43,292 nucleotides of DNA from a virus: the IMG/VR virus record IMGVR_UViG_3300043470_000187, positions 1-43,292 of that record. One strand, 5' to 3'. Positions within the stretch are counted from its first letter, which is position 1. Every line of letters begins with the position of its first letter. Below are positions 14,951 to 22,000 of this stretch, piece by piece. Below the pieces are notes generated by a model. It ran no database searches. It saw nothing but the letters and a program-made list of their open reading frames with translations, and had not been told where the DNA came from. The position numbers and the translations under genes were made by a program.

Positions 14951-17900
14951 ATGGCGAATGCACTAGGTAGAATTTCTGGTCAATTATTAAAAAATAACCT
15001 AACCCGCAACGGCCAGGATCTTGTATTTGACGATCTTGGCACTACTGATCCCGTATTAAAACTCAATGTAACTAATCGTTATGTTAGCATTAACTCTGAC
15101 ACTACATTAAGAGATTTATTTGTTAACGAAAAGATACGTACTACTAATTTAATATCTGTAGATCGATTAAACGATCCGTTAGACGCATCCCCTCTCAAAT
15201 TAAGCATTAGTGGAACTACCATTATTTCTAGAGATAATCTTAATTTTTCCGCAGCCACGCAAGTAAATGCAAACATTATTCATACTGATAACATACGTAT
15301 TGATAACAGGGTAATATCAACTAGAACTCTTAATACAACTTTAGATTTTAGTCCAGCAGGATCATTAGACATTTATAATGTGTTAAATGTCACTGGTAAC
15401 TTACGAGCATGGGATGCTGGACCTGGAACTGGAAATATTACCCTAGACGGTAATATTACGTTTGGCAGCACAGACCAATCTGGAACTAATGCAGATACCA
15501 TTTCGTTTAATGCAGATATCAATACTGATATTAATCCTAATCTAGATGAAACATATCGGTTAGGATCTACTACACAACGTTGGGAAGGGTTATATACTGA
15601 ACTAATTAATGGTGAACAGGTATCAACAATAGGACTATCTTCCAGCGGCGTTAATTTAGTATTGAGACCTGGAAAAAGTTGGTACGTTGCTACTAACGGG
15701 TCAGACACAAATGTTGGCAATCATCAGAGTGGCCCCTTTGCCACAATTAAACATGCGCTCGACGAATCATCTGCCGGCGACACTGTTTACATTTATCCAG
15801 GAACCTATACAGAACAATTTCCGCTAACGGTCCCAGTTGGGGTAGCTGTTAAAGGTACCGGCATTCGCTCAGTAACGGTGCAACCTACTGCGCTTACACA
15901 GTCAAACAATGCGTTTTTACTCAACGGTGAAACTACTGTTAGTGATTTAACCGTTAAGGATTTTTATGCTCCAGGTTACGCATTTAGTTTTGCTCCTGGA
16001 TTTACTGTATCTACCCGTAGTCCTTATGTACAAAATATAACAGTACTCACAAAAGGTAGTGTTACATCGCCAACTGATCCGAGAGGATTTGACGAAGGTG
16101 ATGCAGGCGGCGGCGCCTATGTTGACGGTAGTCTGGCAACATCAGCTAGTAAAGAAGCTAGTATGTTGTTCCACAGTGTAACATTTATTACCCCGGGTGT
16201 AGATGCTCTAACAATGACCAACGGTGTTCGTGTAGAGTGGTTAAACTCGTTTACTTACTTTGCTAATAAAGGTCTATATGCAACAAACGGTACACTGGGG
16301 TTTGGCAGTTCTGTTGTAGGTTTTGACAGCATCGTAGGATTTTACGGACAAAACGGAGTTGTATTAACTGGCGATGGCTCTAAAACTGTCACCGTCAATG
16401 TTTCTCTTACTGGTCTAATTACTATTGTTAGCATAGACGTTGGTGCTGTATCCGGATATTATATATCAACTGGTGGCACAACCTGGGTTGTTACTTTAGG
16501 AAAGTTTGGCGCTGAACTACGTAGTATAGGATCTGCAAACGTCTATGGTAACTACGGCGCCGAAGCAGATGGTGCAAGTACACTAATGTACTTGATACAG
16601 CATAATTTTGCCTATATTGGAACTGGAAAAGATTTTAGTAATGATATATCGTTAGTAATTCAAGCCAACGAAACAGTAGAACTTAATAGCGGAAAAATAT
16701 ATTATCAAGGTTATAATAGAGGCAAGTGGAGAGTAGGCGACGCATTTAGTGTTGATCATGCAACTGGTATAATATCTATTAACGGAGTTTCAGTAAGTGC
16801 TGGAGGTGTTACATCGATTAATTTTCTTAACGGCACAGACGAAACAGTTATTAATTCTAGACAAGTAACTACCGGTAACGTTAAATTTAGCAATAATTTA
16901 ATAACAACTTTATCGGGCCCAATTAATTTAGTCGGCGGCACCGGAGAGATTAACTTAAATGCTAACACATCTGTAACTGATAACTTAGATATTACTGGCA
17001 ATCTCAACACTGACGGTACTCTAACTATTGGTAATGCATACATTGACATTGTTAGATTTGAAGCTCCTGTAGAATTTGATCTACGTCCCAAAACAGATGA
17101 CGATTATACTCTAGGTGGTCCAACAAACAAACGTTGGGACTTTGTATACCTAGACACTTCGTACATCGGCAACTACAAATTAGAAAATGCTACTATCTCA
17201 ACAGTAGCAGGCAGTGCTGACGTTGAGCTAAGAGCTGACGGTGCCGGAAGAATTTTTGTAAATCAAGACAATGCTGAATTTGATCAAGATTTAACAGTTG
17301 ACGGTACAACTACTTTAAAAACTACAATAATAACCGGCGAGCTAACACAATACGGTGATTACTTACAAACAGGTAACACTCTACAAACTGGTAATAGAGA
17401 GATTACCAATACATTAGATGTAACTAACAACGTATATTTTGATAACATAAACATTGTTGACAATAGAATTCTTACCACAAATTCTAATGACAATTTAGAA
17501 TTACGTGCAGTTGGTTCAGGCATTGTAGTGTTCAATGATAATACACAGTTTAGTCAAGCAGCCCTATTTGGTACATTAGAAACCAATGGACTAACCAACT
17601 CTGGAACGATTACATCAGACATTTTTACAGACGGTGATATAGAGATTAATGACAACTATATTACTACGACTGTGGGTAATAACGATCTTAGACTAGTCCC
17701 TAACGGCACAGGAAAAGTATCATTACCTTTAGATCCTGTAGCAATAACTCAAAAGTTAACTGTAGAAGACGATGCTATACTAAAAAATGTTGCAATCAAC
17801 GGAGATCTAGATCACCTAGGTAATACTACGCAAACAGGTAACGTAGTTCAAACTGGAAACTTTGAGCTATCAACGGATCTAACAGTCACGGGAACCGATG

Positions 17901-18952
17901 CATTCTTTACAGATGTACGTATAATTAACAATCGTATTGCAACATCAACAGGAAGTAATAACTTAGAGCTACGTGCCAACGGCACTGCAATTATTAAAAT
18001 TGCAGATAGTGCTGCTTTTGGACAACCACTAACTGTTAACGGCGTCACAACAACTTCTACAATTAGTGCTACAACTGGAACAATCACATCAGATATATTC
18101 TCAGATAGTGATATAGAAATTAACGACAATTATATCACAACCACTGTTGGAAATAACAATTTAATTTTAGCAGGTAGTACTACTGGCGGTCCTAAACTTG
18201 AACAAATTAAATTTAATGCAAGCACTATTAGTACAGAAACTACCAATCAAGGATTTACCTTAACAATTCCTAGTGGCAATCTTAATATTAACGCAGCCAC
18301 TGCCTTAAAAGTTCCAGTTGGAACCACAATAGATCGTCCAACATTGACCCAAGGTGAGTTTAGATTTAACTCAACTGACAATTTATTTAGAGGATACAGT
18401 TCAGCTACAGTTAGTTTTGCAGGAGTATATTCTGCAGACAGACGGACTTCAGTGCTAGCGCACCCAACAAATAATACACTATTGTTTACTACTAATACCT
18501 TAAACAATATGACGGTTAGTGCATCTGGGTTAACTGTAAACTCACTCACTGTTGATAACAATACAACATTTGCAACTAACATAATTTCAACAGCAGTTAC
18601 TAATAATGACTTGTTCTTAACTCCTAATGGTCTAGGCAAGGTAGTGATAGATGACATTTCATTATTAAGCAATGAAATTATTAACTCGGCCAATACCGCA
18701 CTAGTCTTACAAAACACTGGAAGTGGATATGTAAGATTTGGAGGCACAGGTGGTATTGCACTACCTGCTGGTCCTACAGTAGTTGACACTACTGGAGTAG
18801 AACTAGGTGACCTTCGCTATAATACAGACTTGAGCATTCCAGAAATATTTAACGGAGTTGACTATGTTGGCTTTGTTTCAGAAAATGCCGCACTGCTCAG
18901 CGCAGACGAAGTCCAAGAGATTACCAATCTTTGGGCCCTTGTAATCGGTTAA
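14951..18952 (+). CDS. Large beta-helix tail-fibre/adhesin protein (1333 aa)
   Basis: Order of parts: an N-terminal anchor M-A-N-A-L-G-R-I-S-G-Q-L-L-K-N-N-L-T-R (1-20) shared with the next large gene; a repeat with Y-R-L-G-S-T-T-Q-R-W near 200; a right-handed beta-helix (about 240-560) opening W-Y-V-A-T-N-G-S-D-T-N-V-G and containing Y-I-Y-P-G-T-Y-T-E-Q-F-P-L, as in DUF1565/pectate-lyase-like folds; G-K-W-R-V-G-D-A-F-S-V-D-H-A-T-G near 597; then about seven N-x-I-x-T-T...L-x-L-x-x-x-G-T-G repeats; and a tip with P-V-G-T-T-x-x-R-P and L-G-D-L-R-Y-N-T-D. No active-site cluster for a depolymerase was identified, so receptor or surface-glycan binding is the safer guess. ATG 14951 is chosen for GGAG at good spacing; an in-frame TTG at 14939 sits on the predicted start of transcription. 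Confidence 0.82.
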   Translation: MANALGRISGQLLKNNLTRNGQDLVFDDLGTTDPVLKLNVTNRYVSINSDTTLRDLFVNEKIRTTNLISVDRLNDPLDASPLKLSISGTTIISRDNLNFSAATQVNANIIHTDNIRIDNRVISTRTLNTTLDFSPAGSLDIYNVLNVTGNLRAWDAGPGTGNITLDGNITFGSTDQSGTNADTISFNADINTDINPNLDETYRLGSTTQRWEGLYTELINGEQVSTIGLSSSGVNLVLRPGKSWYVATNGSDTNVGNHQSGPFATIKHALDESSAGDTVYIYPGTYTEQFPLTVPVGVAVKGTGIRSVTVQPTALTQSNNAFLLNGETTVSDLTVKDFYAPGYAFSFAPGFTVSTRSPYVQNITVLTKGSVTSPTDPRGFDEGDAGGGAYVDGSLATSASKEASMLFHSVTFITPGVDALTMTNGVRVEWLNSFTYFANKGLYATNGTLGFGSSVVGFDSIVGFYGQNGVVLTGDGSKTVTVNVSLTGLITIVSIDVGAVSGYYISTGGTTWVVTLGKFGAELRSIGSANVYGNYGAEADGASTLMYLIQHNFAYIGTGKDFSNDISLVIQANETVELNSGKIYYQGYNRGKWRVGDAFSVDHATGIISINGVSVSAGGVTSINFLNGTDETVINSRQVTTGNVKFSNNLITTLSGPINLVGGTGEINLNANTSVTDNLDITGNLNTDGTLTIGNAYIDIVRFEAPVEFDLRPKTDDDYTLGGPTNKRWDFVYLDTSYIGNYKLENATISTVAGSADVELRADGAGRIFVNQDNAEFDQDLTVDGTTTLKTTIITGELTQYGDYLQTGNTLQTGNREITNTLDVTNNVYFDNINIVDNRILTTNSNDNLELRAVGSGIVVFNDNTQFSQAALFGTLETNGLTNSGTITSDIFTDGDIEINDNYITTTVGNNDLRLVPNGTGKVSLPLDPVAITQKLTVEDDAILKNVAINGDLDHLGNTTQTGNVVQTGNFELSTDLTVTGTDAFFTDVRIINNRIATSTGSNNLELRANGTAIIKIADSAAFGQPLTVNGVTTTSTISATTGTITSDIFSDSDIEINDNYITTTVGNNNLILAGSTTGGPKLEQIKFNASTISTETTNQGFTLTIPSGNLNINAATALKVPVGTTIDRPTLTQGEFRFNSTDNLFRGYSSATVSFAGVYSADRRTSVLAHPTNNTLLFTTNTLNNMTVSASGLTVNSLTVDNNTTFATNIISTAVTNNDLFLTPNGLGKVVIDDISLLSNEIINSANTALVLQNTGSGYVRFGGTGGIALPAGPTVVDTTGVELGDLRYNTDLSIPEIFNGVDYVGFVSENAALLSADEVQEITNLWALVIG

Positions 18953-18963
18953 AACCCAAAACA

Positions 18964-18971
18964 GCTAAATA
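18964..18971 (+). promoter_or_regulatory. Near-match late promoter GCTAAATA for the second large fibre
   Basis: One mismatch to NATAAATA. The predicted start near 18977 lies 3 bases before a perfect 9-bp stem-loop, the same geometry as at 7409-7445, which supports it despite the mismatch. Confidence 0.4.
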
Positions 18972-18979
18972 CAATTACT

Positions 18980-19001
18980 GTAAAAGTTGGCAAACTTTTA
19001 C
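18980..19001 (+). promoter_or_regulatory. 9-bp stem-loop in the leader of the second large fibre
   Basis: GTAAAAGTT (18980-18988), loop GGCA, AACTTTTAC (18993-19001). No T-run follows, so a 5'-end mRNA stabiliser is more likely than a terminator (inference). Confidence 0.5.
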
Positions 19002-19041
19002 GATATTAAACTGTGGTAAACCCGCAATGCAAGGTGGTTAA

Positions 19042-19054
19042 CCGTGAAACACGG
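19042..19054 (+). promoter_or_regulatory. Small hairpin before the ribosome site of the second large fibre
   Basis: CCGTG, loop AAA, CACGG. It lies 6 bases before AAAGGAG, so it could tune initiation; weak on its own. Confidence 0.3.
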
Positions 19055-19071
19055 GGTCTAAAGGAGCACTC

Positions 19072-22000
19072 ATGAGCCAGCTTGGTCGTATTTCCGGTCA
19101 ATTATTAAAAGACAACCTAACCCGCAACGGCCATGACTTAACGTTTGACAAGATTGTAGATGCTGATCCACTTGTAGCTAAAGACGGACTGCTTCATTTA
19201 GACGTTACTAACCGCAGAGTTGGTATTAATACTGAAACACCAGAATACGATTTAGACGTAGACGGTACAACAAGAACAACTGAGTTAGAAGTTACAACTC
19301 AAGCAGATATTGCTGACTTAACATTTACCACTGACACCATTACCAGCAATACTGGCATACTAAATCTAGCCAACGGCACCGGTGATCAGATTAATTATCA
19401 AGCAAAACTAGTAGTTGATAATGTTGAACTTGAAAATAATGTTATCTCAACTAACGCAGGCGCAAATTTAGAATTACGTCCAGATGGCACAGGCACGGTG
19501 GACATCTATGCAGACACTAATGTCTATGGTAATGTCTATGTAACAGGTAATATTCGTGCAGACGGCAACATTACTGTTGGTGATGCAAATACAGACAACA
19601 TCACAATTAACGCTGATGTTAACAGCAATATTATTCCTGACGCTGATATTACATACCAATTAGGTAATGGCGGCACTGGCTATGTTGCAGATACAGAATT
19701 TACACTAGGTGACGTTGTAGTTACAGTAAGCGGATCAGGAACAATAGTAACATTATCAATCCCTGCAGCTGGCCCTACCTGGGTAGATACACTGACTGAT
19801 AACGACATTGGTAAATCTTACCAATTAGCTATAGACGGTACACCGGGAAGCTACTCAGTAACCACATCAGGCGTATGGTCTGGCACAAATCCACAAGTAG
19901 TATCGACAACAAATGACGGTCTATTAGACGGCACGTATAATGTTAGCTCGATTAGGTTTGATCAAAAGCGTTGGGTAGACGTATGGGTTAAAAATTTATA
20001 TACTGATGCTATTGTAACTGGAGACATCACAGTTGACAGCATTAATTTGAATTTAGTACAGGGTAAGATCTATTACGTTTCCACAAACGGTTCAGATACT
20101 AATGCAGGGCAGCATCAAAACGATCCGTTTGCCTCTGTTAAACATGCCTTAAGTATAGCTACTGCTGATGATACTGTTTACATCTATCCAGGTACTTATA
20201 CTGAACAATTTCCCCTAACTGTCCCAACGGGAGTAGTAGTCAAGGGCACTGGCATTCGTTCAGTAAAAATTGTTCCTACTACAGCTACACGTTATAATGA
20301 TGCGTTTTTACTTAATGGTGAAACAACTGTTGAAGACGTGACCATTGCAGATTACTTCAGCGGCGGAAACTATTTTGCAGTTACCTCAGCAGGCGTTGGC
20401 GAAACAGTAATGAATGTTGGCACTGCACCATTTGCTCACACATGGGTAAGTAGCGGAACTATTAATATTTCTGGTACAGCGTATAGTATCATTGCTGCTG
20501 TATACTCTCACACTACCGGAGTATTAACAGTAAATCATGTAGGCCCAGATGCAACCAGTGCAAGCCCCGTGTTCTTATCCGGACTAATATTCAGCTGCAA
20601 TGGTGGCAATAGAGTGTTTCCAGATAATGGATATGCATTCCGTTTTGCAACAGACTTTGCAGTCTCTAGTCGTAGTCCATACATTCGAAATATTACAGTT
20701 CTAACCAAAGGCAGTGTAACTAGTTTATCAGACCCACTAGGTTACGATGCAGGAGATGCTGGTAAAGGCGCCTACATTGACGGTGCTTATGCAACATCTG
20801 TGAGCAAAGAAGCCAGCATGTTATTCCACTCTGCGACATTTATCTGTCCGGGTGTTGATGTAATTGTTGCTACTAACGGTGCTCGAGTAGAATGGTTAAA
20901 TTCATTCACCTACTATGCAAATCGCAGCATGTATCTGTACAGCAGTGCAGACGGATTTGCTAGTGACGGTAAGACAAGAGTTAAGATCGTCAACACAACA
21001 GGCACCTGGGCAGTTGGTAATACATTAAGCTACTATGACACAGACGGTACAACGGTATTAGCCTCAGGTATTATTGAAAGTATCGACGGTGATTTTTACA
21101 ATATTGATACTCGTGTATTAGGATTTGAACAAATACAAGACCGTGCTGGTAAGACAATAACAGTTCACGGCAATGCAAAACTTAGCACATCTGTTAAGAA
21201 ATTTGGCACAGCAAGTTTAGCATTAGATGGTACTGGCGATTATCTTTCTGTTGCAAGCCAGCCTGACTTTGCTTTTCCGTCAACTATATCAAGAATTGCT
21301 AAAACAATTACTGCCAACGGTAATGCCGCAGTCAGCGCAACAGAAAGTAAGTTTGGCGGAAGCAGTATTGCGTTTGACGGCACAGGTGACTATCTCAGCA
21401 TTGCTACAGATACAGATTATGGATTTGGCACAGGCGATTTTACTATTGAAGGCTGGTTCTATAAAACAGTAGTAGCTACACAATACTTGTTTGATACAAG
21501 AACAACTCTAAATGAAAATTCAATTGCCGTTCAGTCCAATGGTTCGGGAAGTTTAAGATTATTTGTAAATGGCGCATTTGTACTAACATCTAGTAATGCT
21601 CATACTAACAATGCTTGGAATCATCTTGCTATCTGTCGCGCTGGCGGCGTAACAAGATTCTTTATAAATGGTGTGGTATCTACTACTACCCACACTGACG
21701 CAACCAACTATGGAACTACTAAGCCTCTAGTAGTGGGTGCTCAATACAACGGTACAACAGCATTTGCTGGTTATATCGATGACTTTAGAGTAAGCAATAC
21801 TGCAAGATATACTGCAACATTTACCCCTAGTGCTGTAGTATTCACTAACGACGTTAATACTAAATTATTAGTTCATGGAGATACAGACATCTCCGATGAC
21901 GTTGGCGGAACAATAACTAGTTTTACAATTGAATCTTGGATTTATAATACTGGCGGCCAAAGTGCTGTCCAGGTAATTTTTGATTTTAGAACAGCAACTC

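Noticed and set aside
15650-16600. Pectate-lyase or depolymerase activity in the beta-helix
   Set aside because: The fold signature is present but no cluster of catalytic Asp, Glu, Arg or His residues could be identified, so enzyme function is not claimed.
18247-18789. 180-codon antisense frame inside the first large fibre gene
   Set aside because: Val/Leu/Thr-rich mirror of Asn/Thr repeats, as seen opposite all the repeat-rich fibre genes; no independent signals.
18953-19071. tRNA or small RNA gene between the two large fibre genes
   Set aside because: The two hairpins do not make a cloverleaf, and no CCA-end or anticodon arm was recognised; a leader of the next gene explains the region.
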